From assembly GCF_002980575.1 (NCBI RefSeq), contig NZ_PVBS01000001.1:248001-312000 (forward strand): a stretch of 64,000 nucleotides of DNA. Reading direction: 5' to 3'. The DNA is from Sphingobacterium gobiense (GTDB taxonomy: Bacteria; Bacteroidota; Bacteroidia; Sphingobacteriales; Sphingobacteriaceae). Below, piece after piece: positions 16,862-25,850 of this stretch. Position numbers and translations under genes: made by a program. Under the pieces are notes generated by a model, which had not been told where the DNA came from, searched no databases, and saw only the letters and a list, made by a program, of their open reading frames with translations. Position 1 is the first letter of the stretch. Each line of letters opens with the position of its first letter.

Positions 16862-18181
16862 ATGAGCGCATTTGAAATAATCGGTGGAAAGAAATTAAAA
16901 GGAGAGATTATTCCCCAGGGAGCAAAAAACGAAGCATTACAAATTCTATCCGCTGTGTTACTCACCGAGGAAAAAGTAGTCATAAGTAATATTCCCGATA
17001 TCAAAGATGTGAATAAATTGATCGACCTGTTAGCGGCATTGGGTGTTTCTGTTAGCCGGATCAATAAAGATACCTATTCGTTCGAAGCAAAAAGCATCAA
17101 CATAGATTATTTTCAATCGGAAGAGTTTAAACACAAAGGTGGAGGTTTACGTGGTTCTATTATGATTGTCGGTCCTTTGTTAGCCCGTTTTGGAAAGGCG
17201 GCAATTCCGAAACCGGGAGGAGATAAGATTGGCCGACGCCGATTGGACACGCATTTTCTGGGATTTGAAAAATTAGGTGCAAAATTCGTTTACGATGCAG
17301 AAAATAATTTCTTCAATGTAGATGCTTCGGAATTAAAAGGAGCGTATATCTTGATGGATGAAGCTTCGGTGACCGGTACGGCAAACATTGTAATGGCTGC
17401 TGTATTGGCTAAAGGAATTACCACGATCTACAATGCCGCTTGCGAACCTTATTTGCAGCAGCTGTGTAAGATGTTGAATCGTATGGGGGCTAAAATATCA
17501 GGTATCGGGTCAAACTTGTTGACGATTGAAGGTGTTGATCGATTACAGGGAACGACTCACCGTATGTTGCCGGATATGATTGAAATCGGATCTTTTATCG
17601 GTATGGCGGCGATGACTGGTTCAGAAATTACGATTAAGGATGTTTGCTTTTCGGAACTAGGTATCATTCCGACCGTATTCGCGAAACTGGGGATACAGTT
17701 TGAGCTGCGTGGTGATGATATTTTTATTCCCGCGCAAGACTCCTATGAAATTGAAACCTTTATCGATGGCTCTATATTGACAGTTGCAGATGCACCATGG
17801 CCAGGCTTCACTCCGGATCTCTTGAGTATTGTCTTGGTAACCGCTATTCAAGCAAAAGGCAATGTGTTGGTTCACCAAAAGATGTTCGAAAGCCGTTTAT
17901 TCTTTGTAGATAAACTGATTGATATGGGGGCGCAGATCATTCTTTGTGACCCGCACCGTGCAACTGTCATCGGATTAAATAAGCAAGTAAAATTGCGGGG
18001 CATTGAAATGACCTCTCCCGACATTCGAGCGGGCGTTTCACTCTTGATTGCTGCATTGTCGGCACAAGGGCGATCTGTTATATATAATATAGACCAGATC
18101 GAGCGTGGATATCAGGACATTGAAGAGAGATTAAGAGCATTGGGCGCAAATATACGTCGAATCGAAGCGCTGGAAGCGTAG
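16862..18181 (+). CDS. murA: UDP-N-acetylglucosamine 1-carboxyvinyltransferase with Asp at the catalytic Cys site
   Basis: MurA transfers enolpyruvate from PEP to UDP-GlcNAc, the first committed step of peptidoglycan synthesis in the cytoplasm. The 439-residue protein has the PEP-binding K22 in QGAKNEAL, the GGGLRGSI loop (93-100) and a C-terminal SPDIRAGVSL segment. The active-site loop reads KPGGD121KIGRR, where most bacteria have Cys in PGGC. Asp here is known from mycobacterial and chlamydial MurA and blocks fosfomycin alkylation, so intrinsic fosfomycin resistance is expected. Length is about 20 residues above the E. coli enzyme but within the range of the family. Confidence 0.95.
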   Translation: MSAFEIIGGKKLKGEIIPQGAKNEALQILSAVLLTEEKVVISNIPDIKDVNKLIDLLAALGVSVSRINKDTYSFEAKSINIDYFQSEEFKHKGGGLRGSIMIVGPLLARFGKAAIPKPGGDKIGRRRLDTHFLGFEKLGAKFVYDAENNFFNVDASELKGAYILMDEASVTGTANIVMAAVLAKGITTIYNAACEPYLQQLCKMLNRMGAKISGIGSNLLTIEGVDRLQGTTHRMLPDMIEIGSFIGMAAMTGSEITIKDVCFSELGIIPTVFAKLGIQFELRGDDIFIPAQDSYEIETFIDGSILTVADAPWPGFTPDLLSIVLVTAIQAKGNVLVHQKMFESRLFFVDKLIDMGAQIILCDPHRATVIGLNKQVKLRGIEMTSPDIRAGVSLLIAALSAQGRSVIYNIDQIERGYQDIEERLRALGANIRRIEALEA

Positions 18182-18202
18182 CTGAGGACAGTATTATGAT
18201 GA

Positions 18203-18230
18203 GGGCAAGCATTTATGTTTGCCCTTTTTT
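18203..18230 (+). terminator. Terminator after murA
   Basis: GGGCAA (18203-18208) pairs with TTGCCC (18219-18224), followed by six T and a further T-rich run. The rest of the gap to 18415 is very AT-rich with no other feature that I can name. Confidence 0.75.
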
Positions 18231-18415
18231 AATTTTTTTTGATATTTTTCTGAATTTTGATGTGTTTTAAATTATTTATAGCGTTGTTTTCTTATTTTTT
18301 TGTTTGTTTTTGTAGTTTTTTTAATCATAAATGATAATAATATTCGATTTTTACTGATAAAAATATTTTTATTTGAATATTTTGCATATAATTGCATAAT
18401 AAAAGTTATGAAAAT

Positions 18416-19753
18416 ATGTCTATTTATCAAAAAAAATCGTTTCTTCCATTTTTGTTAATGGTTATTTTAGTTGTTGTGGCGTTTTTCAACCCTGCACTGC
18501 CGGTTGGTTCGGTTGAACATGAGTATAATTCTGCTGATGTGGCCTGGATGTTGACTTCAACAGCGCTTGTTTTAATCATGACGCCTGGTTTAGCCTACTT
18601 TTATGGGGGAATGGTCAAGAAAAGAAATGTTATTTCTACTATGCTCCAAAGTTTTATCTGTATGGCGGTCGTGGCCGTTATGTGGGTTGCTTTTGGCTTT
18701 AGCTTGGTATTTGGTGATTCCATTGGAGGCGTTATTGGAGACCCAACTACTTTCTTTATGTTCAACGGCGTACTCGATCACGCGCCGTGGGATGGTGCCC
18801 CTACCATTCCATTTGTGCTGTTTGCTATGTTTCAGCTAAAATTTGCGATTATCACACCCGCACTAATTACTGGGGCCTTTGCAGAACGCATTCGTTTTAC
18901 ATCGTATATTCTTTTCATTTGCTTGTTCTTCATTTTTATTTATGCGCCGTTAGCACATGCTACTTGGCATCCGGACGGTATTTTACTCCAAATGGGTGTT
19001 TTAGACTTTGCAGGTGGAACAGTAGTACACATGTCTGCCGGGTTAACGGCACTGGCTTCTGCAATTTATTTGAAACAAGGTAAAGAGGCTAAAAGGCACA
19101 CTCCGGCAAGGATAACGTATGTGCTATTGGGGACAGGGCTACTGTGGTTTGGTTGGTTTGGTTTCAATGCAGGTTCAGCTTTTGCGGCTGATGCATTAGC
19201 AGCGACAGCTTTAGCAACAACAACGGCTGCATCTGGCGCTGCGGCTATTATGTATATCTTATTTGATGCGGCTCGAGGCATTAAACCTTCTGCTACGGGA
19301 GCCTGTATCGGAGTTGTTGTTGGTTTAGTCGCCATAACGCCTGCGGCTGGATTCGTGAGTATTCCGCATTCTATCGTTATTGGATCGGTCGCAGCCATTA
19401 TTAGTCGGTTGTTAATTGACTGGCGGAGCAGATCAAATATTGATGATACCTTGGATGTGTTCCCTAGCCACGGCGTCGGCGGAATGGTAGGTATGATATT
19501 AACGGGCGTATTTGCGCATTCCGCAATCAATGGAGCCGTAGAAGCAAACGGACTCTATTATGGAGAAACGGATTTGTTTGTTGCCCACCTACTTGGCCTT
19601 GTGGGGGCAAGCATCTTTATTCTAATTGTCGCATTCATTCTCCTGAAAGTGACAGATGTGATAACACCCTTACGTGTCAGTGATCAGGAAGAGGAGGAGG
19701 GACTCGATTTGTCGCAACATGGCGAACGACTCTCTTATGATGTCCATAATTAA
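18416..19753 (+). CDS. amt: Ammonium transporter
   Basis: I start at the ATG at 18416 (445 residues); an in-frame TTG at 18392 would add eight polar residues. Amt/Rh signatures are clear: DVAWMLTSTALVLIMTPGLAYFYGGM (about 36-61), the periplasmic gate region and pore-lining histidine in GGTVVHMSAG, and the second pore histidine in SHGVGGMVGM. About eleven membrane helices are expected, moving ammonium into the cell. The N-terminal helix also looks like a signal segment. No glnK/glnB P-II gene is adjacent, unlike in many bacteria. A terminator follows at 19793. Confidence 0.93.
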   Translation: MSIYQKKSFLPFLLMVILVVVAFFNPALPVGSVEHEYNSADVAWMLTSTALVLIMTPGLAYFYGGMVKKRNVISTMLQSFICMAVVAVMWVAFGFSLVFGDSIGGVIGDPTTFFMFNGVLDHAPWDGAPTIPFVLFAMFQLKFAIITPALITGAFAERIRFTSYILFICLFFIFIYAPLAHATWHPDGILLQMGVLDFAGGTVVHMSAGLTALASAIYLKQGKEAKRHTPARITYVLLGTGLLWFGWFGFNAGSAFAADALAATALATTTAASGAAAIMYILFDAARGIKPSATGACIGVVVGLVAITPAAGFVSIPHSIVIGSVAAIISRLLIDWRSRSNIDDTLDVFPSHGVGGMVGMILTGVFAHSAINGAVEANGLYYGETDLFVAHLLGLVGASIFILIVAFILLKVTDVITPLRVSDQEEEEGLDLSQHGERLSYDVHN

Positions 19754-19792
19754 CAGATATTAATTACTTATTACTAACTAAACAATGATAGG

Positions 19793-19817
19793 GACCGATG
19801 AAAATCGGTCTTTTTTT
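19793..19817 (+). terminator. Terminator after amt
   Basis: GACCGAT (19793-19799) pairs with ATCGGTC (19804-19810) across a 4-nt loop, followed by seven T. Confidence 0.85.
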
Positions 19818-19893
19818 GTTTAAGTGCATTGTTTGGTTTCGCTGTTTTTTTGTTGGGCCGTACTTTTACTCCCGATATCTCCTTTAAAAAATT

Positions 19894-19901
19894 TATATTT
19901 G
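19894..19901 (+). promoter_or_regulatory. -7 box TATATTTG before lepA
   Basis: An exact TAnnTTTG match lies 29 bp before the lepA start; no TTG is found at the usual -33 spacing, so the upstream half is weak. Confidence 0.45.
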
Positions 19902-19930
19902 CCAATTAGAATTATTGGATAAGGACCTGT

Positions 19931-21721
19931 ATGAAGCATATACGTAATTTTTGTATTATCGCCCATATCGACCACGGGAAAAGCACATTGGCCGATCGAC
20001 TGTTGGAGTTTACGAAGACCATTTCGCAACGGGAGGCTCAAGCGCAGCTGTTGGATAATATGGATCTGGAACGTGAACGTGGGATAACGATTAAATCGCA
20101 CGCTATTCAAATGGAATATACCAAGGATGGCGAGCACTATATTTTGAACTTGATTGATACTCCCGGGCACGTTGATTTCTCTTATGAGGTCTCGCGTTCC
20201 ATCGCAGCATGTGAGGGGGCGCTGCTGATTGTGGATGCTTCGCAAGGTATTCAAGCACAAACCATATCCAACCTATATCTAGCCTTGGAACATGATTTAG
20301 AAATCATTCCCGTACTTAATAAAATGGATTTGCCGGGTGCAATGCCCGAAGAAGTCAAAGATCAAATTATCGATTTAATCGGAGGCAAGCGAGAAGAGAT
20401 CATACCCGCGTCAGGCAAAACTGGGATGGGCGTGTCGGATATTCTAAGCGCTATTGTAGAGCGTGTTCCACCGCCCGTGGGCGATCCAGATGCACCTTTA
20501 CAAGCGTTGATCTTTGATTCTGTTTTTAACTCTTTTAGGGGAATTATGGCCTATTTTAAAGTGGAAAACGGTGAGATTCGAAAAGGCGACAGGGTTAAAT
20601 TTGTAGCCACCGGAAAGGAGTATTTTGCAGACGAAATTGGGACGCTTAAACTTAACCAAGTTGCCAAAGATGTTATAAAAACAGGTGATGTAGGGTATAT
20701 TATTTCAGGTATCAAAGAAGCTCGCGAAGTGAAAGTAGGGGATACTATTACACACCGTGACCGTCCTTGTACGCAAGCGATACGGGGCTTTGAAGAGGTC
20801 AAACCGATGGTTTTTGCGGGAATCTATCCGGTCGATACAGAAGATTATGAAGAGCTCCGTGAATCTATGCACCGGTTGCAGCTCAATGACGCTTCCCTAG
20901 TTTTCGAGCCCGAATCTTCTGCGGCGTTGGGGTTTGGGTTCCGATGTGGCTTTTTGGGAATGCTCCATATGGAAATTATTCAAGAGCGACTGGAACGTGA
21001 GTTTAATATGACGGTGATTACCACCGTGCCAAACGTTTCCTATCGCGCATTTCTTACAAAAGATAAAGAAGAGGTGGTTGTACATAACCCGTCGGATTTG
21101 CCTGATCCTAGTAAATTGGATTTTATCGAAGAGCCCTATATAAAAGCAAATGTGATCACCAAGGCAGACTTTGTAGGCCCGGTGATGTCGTTGTGTATCC
21201 AAAAAAGAGGTACGATTATCAATCAATCGTATCTAACATCAGATCGTGTAGAACTGACTTTTGAAATGCCTATGGGCGAAATCGTTTTTGATTTTTATGA
21301 TAAATTGAAGACGATTTCTAAAGGATACGCATCATTTGACTATCACCAGATTGGATATCGGCAGTCGGATTTGGTAAAGCTTGATATTCGGTTAAACGAT
21401 GAGCCTGTAGACGCCTTGTCTTCCCTCATTCATCGGAGCAACGCCTATGATTTTGGAAAGAAAATTTGTGAGAAATTAAAAGAGCTCCTGCCGCGCCAAC
21501 AATTTGAAATTCGTATACAAGCTTCTATCGGAGCAAAAATTATTGCGCGCGAAACTATTTCAGCTTTACGTAAAGATGTAACTGCAAAATGTTACGGAGG
21601 CGATATCTCCCGAAAACGTAAGTTGCTGGAAAAACAGAAGAAAGGGAAAAAGAGAATGCGTCAAGTCGGAAATGTCGAAATTCCGCAATCCGCATTTATG
21701 GCAGTTTTGAAATTGGATTAA
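19931..21721 (+). CDS. lepA: Elongation factor 4 (back-translocating GTPase LepA)
   Basis: LepA/EF4 binds stalled or stressed ribosomes and aids translation or ribosome assembly. The 596-residue product has the P-loop [10 protein letters not shown] (about 12-21), switch I near [16 protein letters not shown] (about 77-84) and NKMDLPGA (about 131-138). Domains II, III and V follow, and the unique C-terminal domain ends in a basic stretch [17 protein letters not shown] typical of LepA rather than EF-G. Length is normal. folD follows 22 nt downstream and is probably co-transcribed. Confidence 0.97.
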   Translation: MKHIRNFCIIAHIDHGKSTLADRLLEFTKTISQREAQAQLLDNMDLERERGITIKSHAIQMEYTKDGEHYILNLIDTPGHVDFSYEVSRSIAACEGALLIVDASQGIQAQTISNLYLALEHDLEIIPVLNKMDLPGAMPEEVKDQIIDLIGGKREEIIPASGKTGMGVSDILSAIVERVPPPVGDPDAPLQALIFDSVFNSFRGIMAYFKVENGEIRKGDRVKFVATGKEYFADEIGTLKLNQVAKDVIKTGDVGYIISGIKEAREVKVGDTITHRDRPCTQAIRGFEEVKPMVFAGIYPVDTEDYEELRESMHRLQLNDASLVFEPESSAALGFGFRCGFLGMLHMEIIQERLEREFNMTVITTVPNVSYRAFLTKDKEEVVVHNPSDLPDPSKLDFIEEPYIKANVITKADFVGPVMSLCIQKRGTIINQSYLTSDRVELTFEMPMGEIVFDFYDKLKTISKGYASFDYHQIGYRQSDLVKLDIRLNDEPVDALSSLIHRSNAYDFGKKICEKLKELLPRQQFEIRIQASIGAKIIARETISALRKDVTAKCYGGDISRKRKLLEKQKKGKKRMRQVGNVEIPQSAFMAVLKLD

Positions 21722-21743
21722 GAAGCAGATAATACGTATATAA

Positions 21744-22628
21744 ATGAATTTATTAGACGGAAAGCTGGTATCGGCAAAAATAAAGGAAGATATAAAAAAA
21801 GAAGCAGCAGCATTTACGGCGAAGTCAGGACGAAAACCACATTTAGTAGCAATTTTGGTTGGAAATGACGGAGGAAGTGAGACGTATGTCGCTAGTAAGA
21901 TGCGCAATTGTGAACTCGTCGGTTTTGAATCGACGAATATCCGTTATGATGTAGATATCACGGAGAACGAGCTAATTGCTAAAATAAAGGAGATTAATCA
22001 AGATCCGAACATTGATGGACTGATTGTGCAGCTGCCGTTGCCGCGGCATATTGATCCGGAGAGGATTACGGAAACGATCGATTATCATAAAGATGTGGAT
22101 GGTTTTCATCCTATTAATTTAGGGCGGATGCAACGTAACCTACCTTGTTTTATACCGGCTACACCTTATGGCATTATGCTGATGCTCGAATATTATGGTA
22201 TTGATACCGCTGGTAAGAAAGCGGTCGTGGTCGGTCGTAGTAATATCGTAGGGTCACCGATGAGTATTTTATTGGCTCGTAACAGTAATCCAGGAAACTG
22301 TACCGTGACATTAACCCACAGCCGCACAGCAAATTTAAAAGAAGAGGTACTTGCAGGAGATATTATCATAGCAGCTATTGGCCGAAAACACTTTGTTACA
22401 GCGGATATGGTAAAAGAAGGCGCTGTTGTAATTGATGTAGGCATTAACCGAGAGGAATCTGCGGAAACGAAATCGGGTTTTAAACTTTATGGCGACGTTG
22501 ATTTTGACGAGGTATCTAAGAAATCGTCATGGATAACGCCTGTTCCCGGTGGTGTAGGACTGATGACCATTGTAGGGTTATTAAAAAATACACTAGAGGC
22601 TGCAAAAGGTACGGTCTATCCTAAATAA
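21744..22628 (+). CDS. folD: Bifunctional methylenetetrahydrofolate dehydrogenase/cyclohydrolase
   Basis: FolD interconverts 5,10-methylene-THF, 5,10-methenyl-THF and 10-formyl-THF. The 294-residue protein has SETYVASKMRNCE (about 51-63) with the catalytic Tyr/Lys pair, GLIVQLPLPRHI (about 92-103), the cofactor segment VVVGRSNIVGSPMS (about 161-174) and the C-terminal TPVPGGVGLMT (about 263-273). All expected motifs are intact. It follows lepA closely and sits before an exported stress-type lipoprotein that has its own start region. Confidence 0.96.
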   Translation: MNLLDGKLVSAKIKEDIKKEAAAFTAKSGRKPHLVAILVGNDGGSETYVASKMRNCELVGFESTNIRYDVDITENELIAKIKEINQDPNIDGLIVQLPLPRHIDPERITETIDYHKDVDGFHPINLGRMQRNLPCFIPATPYGIMLMLEYYGIDTAGKKAVVVGRSNIVGSPMSILLARNSNPGNCTVTLTHSRTANLKEEVLAGDIIIAAIGRKHFVTADMVKEGAVVIDVGINREESAETKSGFKLYGDVDFDEVSKKSSWITPVPGGVGLMTIVGLLKNTLEAAKGTVYPK

Positions 22629-22696
22629 TACTTTTTGGTATAGTAATTGTTTATGTAAACTATTAACTATCAAAACTATAATTAAAGGAAAAAGAC

Positions 22697-23257
22697 ATGA
22701 AAAAATTAATGTTAATAGCAGCAGTTGCAGGTACTATCATTGCTACGTCGTGTAACAACAATACCAAAAACAATGATGCGGATAATGAAATGACGGCTGG
22801 TGAAAAGCTGGATCAAACATTGGAAACGCTAGAGGAGAATCAAGACCACGCAGAAGCTGTTTTGAGAGAAGAGTTAGCAAAGGCAGAAGACAGGGTGAAT
22901 AAAGCAAAAGCTGATTTGGATGAAGCTGTCCGGAAAGGTGATAAACGCGCTGAAGAGGACGCTCGCAAAGCGTTGGATGAAGCGAACACCTTTTGGGAGA
23001 AAACAAAAGCAACTGCGCGTGAAACTGGTGTTAAAATCGAAGACGGGACAAATAAGGCTATCGATGCTACCAAGGGTGCTGCTGAGTCGACGGGAAATGC
23101 ACTAGATAGAGCATATGATAAAACGATCGATGCGACAAAGGAGGCAGCGGATGCTACGGGAAAGGCTATCGATAACGCGGTAGAAAAAACCGGAGAGAAA
23201 GCAAATAAAGTTGCCGATGACGCTGAAAAGAAATTAAATGATTTAAAGAATCGCTAG
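22697..23257 (+). CDS. Lipoprotein with LEA-like amphipathic repeats
   Basis: The 186-residue product has a lipoprotein signal (MKKLMLIAAVAGTIIATSC, Cys19). After an acidic, coiled-coil-prone region (about 35-105), residues 110-180 carry repeats of about 11 to 18 residues, such as AIDATKGAAESTGNAL and TIDATKEAADATGKAI. The composition is rich in A, K, D, T and E with no Pro or Trp in the repeat block, as in group 3 LEA and apolipoprotein-like proteins. Such proteins fold into amphipathic helices on drying or at membranes. I infer a stress-protective envelope role. It has its own terminator at 23317. Confidence 0.75.
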   Translation: MKKLMLIAAVAGTIIATSCNNNTKNNDADNEMTAGEKLDQTLETLEENQDHAEAVLREELAKAEDRVNKAKADLDEAVRKGDKRAEEDARKALDEANTFWEKTKATARETGVKIEDGTNKAIDATKGAAESTGNALDRAYDKTIDATKEAADATGKAIDNAVEKTGEKANKVADDAEKKLNDLKNR

Positions 23258-23316
23258 AAAAACGATTTTTCTGTTTATTTAGGCGTTAGCTAGCCTTGCT
23301 ATAAGATAAATTTTCG

Positions 23317-23344
23317 AACCTCCTGATTATTCAGGAGGTTTTTT
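23317..23344 (+). terminator. Terminator after the LEA-like lipoprotein gene
   Basis: AACCTCCTGA (23317-23326) pairs exactly with TCAGGAGGTT (23331-23340) across a 4-nt loop and runs into six T. Confidence 0.9.
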
Positions 23345-23361
23345 GTAAGTTTTCTACCAAT

Positions 23362-23814
23362 ATGGATACTGAAATAAAAAAGAAACTATTAGACCATTGT
23401 TTTAAGCGAATTGAAGGACGAGTGGAGGAAATTACGTTCGCATTAAAACAAGCCCAGGAGGCAATAGAAAGCGACACGAAGAGTAGCGCCGGCGACAAAT
23501 ATGAAACATCGCGTGAGATGATACAGCAAGATTTGAACCGCTATCACATGCAGCTGTCGCAGGCAAAAAAGGACTGGATTTTGTTGCAAAAAATAAATAT
23601 TGGTATAAAAGAAAAGGCAGAGATAGGTGCGATAGTCGTGACGGAGCAGGTAGCCTATTTCGTTGCCATCAGCTTGGGAGAACTACAGGTTAATAGCATG
23701 CGCTTTATGGTGATTTCGCCTTCTTCACCTATAGGTAAGTTGTTACTGGAGTGTAAAGTGGGGAACGAGATTATCTTTAACGGTACGAAACAACGAATAA
23801 AAGCTATTTACTAA
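23362..23814 (+). CDS. GreA/GreB-like transcription factor-related protein
   Basis: The 150-residue protein resembles Gre factors in layout: a helical hairpin N-terminal half (KRIEGRVEEITFALKQAQEA ... REMIQQDLNRYHMQLSQAK) and a C-terminal FKBP-like part with SPSSPIGKLLLECKVGNEIIF (about 120-140), the segment that in GreA reads as SPIG-A-LLGK-VGD. The acidic pair at the hairpin tip (ESDTKSSAGDKYE) is in the right place for the Mg-coordinating residues of a Gre factor. It could reactivate backtracked RNA polymerase or compete for its secondary channel. Database labels for this family are often unreliable. Confidence 0.6.
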   Translation: MDTEIKKKLLDHCFKRIEGRVEEITFALKQAQEAIESDTKSSAGDKYETSREMIQQDLNRYHMQLSQAKKDWILLQKINIGIKEKAEIGAIVVTEQVAYFVAISLGELQVNSMRFMVISPSSPIGKLLLECKVGNEIIFNGTKQRIKAIY

Positions 23815-23927
23815 AGGACGGGACGATTTCAAACAATCTATGGGGTTTATTGTTCCATTAGCAGAGACGACCCTGTAAGGTTTACAGCATTCAAAGCTTT
23901 GTTCAATCTGACTAATAATGTTTTACG

Positions 23928-24344
23928 ATGACGCTAATCGATAAATATAAAACACTTTTAAATGCAGCAGAGGATTTAATCATCGAGGATCTACAGTTTA
24001 TGGAACGAAACCGTGTTCTAATTATCCGAGGCGTGGCGCCCAACGCTGAAGCAAAAAATAAGCTATGGGACATCTATAGCCAAATTGATCCTAATTTTAT
24101 TTCCGGTGAGGTTTTGTTGGATATCGACGTTCTCCCGGCGGTAAAAGGTTGTAAAGCAAGGCTATTTATGGAGGATCCGGTCTTACTTGTTCACAAAGGT
24201 CCGGGAGTTGAATTACCCACTATCGGTAAAATAAAAAAAGGAGAGATAGTCACGGTCGTTAGCCGCGCTAATGTCTATTGGTGGCTCGTCCGTACAGACA
24301 ATATAGAAGGATATTGCTATGCGGAGAATATAGAACAGGTATAA
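23928..24344 (+). CDS. Small protein with C-terminal bacterial SH3 domain
   Basis: The 138-residue protein has two parts. Residues 1-70 look like a BON-type alpha/beta domain (TLLNAAEDLIIEDLQFMERNRVLIIRGVAPNAEAKNKLWD). Residues 75-138 read as an SH3b fold (LPTIGKIKKGEIVTVVSRANVYWWLVRTDNIEGYCYAENIE), a domain that often binds peptidoglycan or proteins. No signal peptide is visible from the chosen ATG, so it is likely cytoplasmic or membrane-associated. The 23815-23927 gap shows no clear promoter or terminator. Function is not known to me. Confidence 0.65.
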   Translation: MTLIDKYKTLLNAAEDLIIEDLQFMERNRVLIIRGVAPNAEAKNKLWDIYSQIDPNFISGEVLLDIDVLPAVKGCKARLFMEDPVLLVHKGPGVELPTIGKIKKGEIVTVVSRANVYWWLVRTDNIEGYCYAENIEQV

Positions 24345-24369
24345 TGTGCAAAATACGCTTTAAGCAAAC

Positions 24370-25209
24370 TTAACCAAACATATCTTCCAACCGGAAGGTC
24401 TCTTTTAGACGAACACCCTTTTCGGTATGTTGGAGTGTACAGCACGCATTGATAGGATCATGCTCCAAAAACAATATATATTCATTATCCACGATTTCTT
24501 GCCAGTAATGTTGTCGTTCTTCCATGGTGGTTAACGGCCGAACATCATATCCCATTACATAGGGGAGGGGGATATGCCCCACAGAAGGCAGTAAATCCGC
24601 CATGTAGAGAATTGTTTTTCCTTGATAACAGATTTGTGGAAGCATCATGGACTCGGTGTGTCCATACGCGTAGCGGATGTCAATGTTAGGAGAAAATGGT
24701 TCTCCGTCCTTTATGAAGTGCAACTGTCCGCTTTCTTGTATAGGGAGGATGTTATCTCGGAGAAAGGAGGCTTTTTCTCGCGGATTCGGATTTATCGCCC
24801 ATTCCCAATGTTTTTCATTGCTCCAGAAACGTGCATTTTTGAAAGCTGGAAGAAGACGTTCGCCGTCCCGTTTTATAGCACCGCCGCAATGATCGAAATG
24901 AAGATGTGTGAGAATGACATCGGTGATATCATCGCGGTGGAAACCATATTTTGCTAATGAACCATCGAGTGTAGCATCCCCGTGAAGAAAATAGTGGCTA
25001 AAAAACTTTTCGTCCTGCTTATCGCCGATGGCCGTGTCTACCAAAATTAGCTGGTTGCCGTCCTCGATGAGTAGCAATCTATTCGTCCAGGTACATAAAT
25101 TGCGTTCATCGGCAGGATTGGTGCGTTGCCATAATGATTTTGGCACCACACCAAACATAGCGCCCCCGTCCAACTTAAAGAATCCAGTCTCGATGGTATA
25201 TAGTCTCAT
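24370..25209 (-). CDS. Metallo-beta-lactamase fold hydrolase
   Basis: The 279-residue protein has the binuclear zinc motif LTHLHFDHCGG (about 100-110), DTAIGDK after the first strands and a late EHDP metal-site segment. The N-terminal FKLDGGAMFGVVPKSLW is typical of the lactonase-like branch of this superfamily. A quorum-type lactonase or general hydrolase is possible; the substrate cannot be read from the sequence. It has no signal peptide. It converges with the SH3 gene and is a single gene on the minus strand. Confidence 0.82.
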   Translation of the reverse strand: MRLYTIETGFFKLDGGAMFGVVPKSLWQRTNPADERNLCTWTNRLLLIEDGNQLILVDTAIGDKQDEKFFSHYFLHGDATLDGSLAKYGFHRDDITDVILTHLHFDHCGGAIKRDGERLLPAFKNARFWSNEKHWEWAINPNPREKASFLRDNILPIQESGQLHFIKDGEPFSPNIDIRYAYGHTESMMLPQICYQGKTILYMADLLPSVGHIPLPYVMGYDVRPLTTMEERQHYWQEIVDNEYILFLEHDPINACCTLQHTEKGVRLKETFRLEDMFG

Positions 25210-25275
25210 GCATGTTTAAATTTTTACCTCTATCGTAAAGATAGTAAATTTAAACGCGGAGACTAATACTAATAG

Positions 25276-25785
25276 TTACTTTTTAAACAGTCCGCCTAGT
25301 GCGTCTCCTAATTTTCCTTTTGTAACTGCGCTTATAGCGTCATCAATTCCGACTTTACCATCACCATTCTGATCTAAGGCAGTGCCTGTACCGCCACCGG
25401 TAAGAGAACTTACGATGTCACTGATATTGAAATCTCCGCTTTGCACTTTGCTGGAAACCATACTGATGATTTGTGGGATAATAGAGCTAGCAAACCCGCT
25501 CGCTGTGTGGCTGTCTAATCCTACATTTGTACCCAATTTTGAGGTGAGTGAGGAAATGATATTTTTTACGATCGGATTAGATGTCAAGGCATTTTTATCT
25601 GTATTACCAAGCATATTGGTCAAATCACCTAAATTTCCGCCCGAAACGGCTGATTTTAAGCCGTCAAGCAAAGACGAACCTGTTTCCGTAGCTACATTGC
25701 CAGTAAGATCATTAGCAATGTTGCTATTCTTGTCAACCTCTTGGGTTGTTGTCTGCTGGATTATTTGCTGAAGTTTGTCAATCAT
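25276..25785 (-). CDS. DUF937-like protein with an EF-hand-like motif
   Basis: The 169-residue protein is Ser/Gly/Asn-rich with helices such as PIVKNIISSLTSKLGTNVGL, in the manner of DUF937 proteins. Near the C-terminus, DQNGDGKVGIDDAISAV (about 139-155) matches a dockerin/EF-hand Ca2+ loop D-x-N-x-D-G-x-x-x-x-x-D. No signal peptide is present. The combination suggests a Ca2+-responsive cytoplasmic protein, but its role is unknown. It follows the PUL on the same strand, 65 nt beyond the GH16 stop, and may or may not share its transcript. Confidence 0.65.
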   Translation of the reverse strand: MIDKLQQIIQQTTTQEVDKNSNIANDLTGNVATETGSSLLDGLKSAVSGGNLGDLTNMLGNTDKNALTSNPIVKNIISSLTSKLGTNVGLDSHTASGFASSIIPQIISMVSSKVQSGDFNISDIVSSLTGGGTGTALDQNGDGKVGIDDAISAVTKGKLGDALGGLFKK

Positions 25786-25850
25786 TTTTCCATTTTTTGT
25801 TTCCTATAAAAGTAATAAATCTGATCCGTTTCTCTGTACTTTATGTCTTC

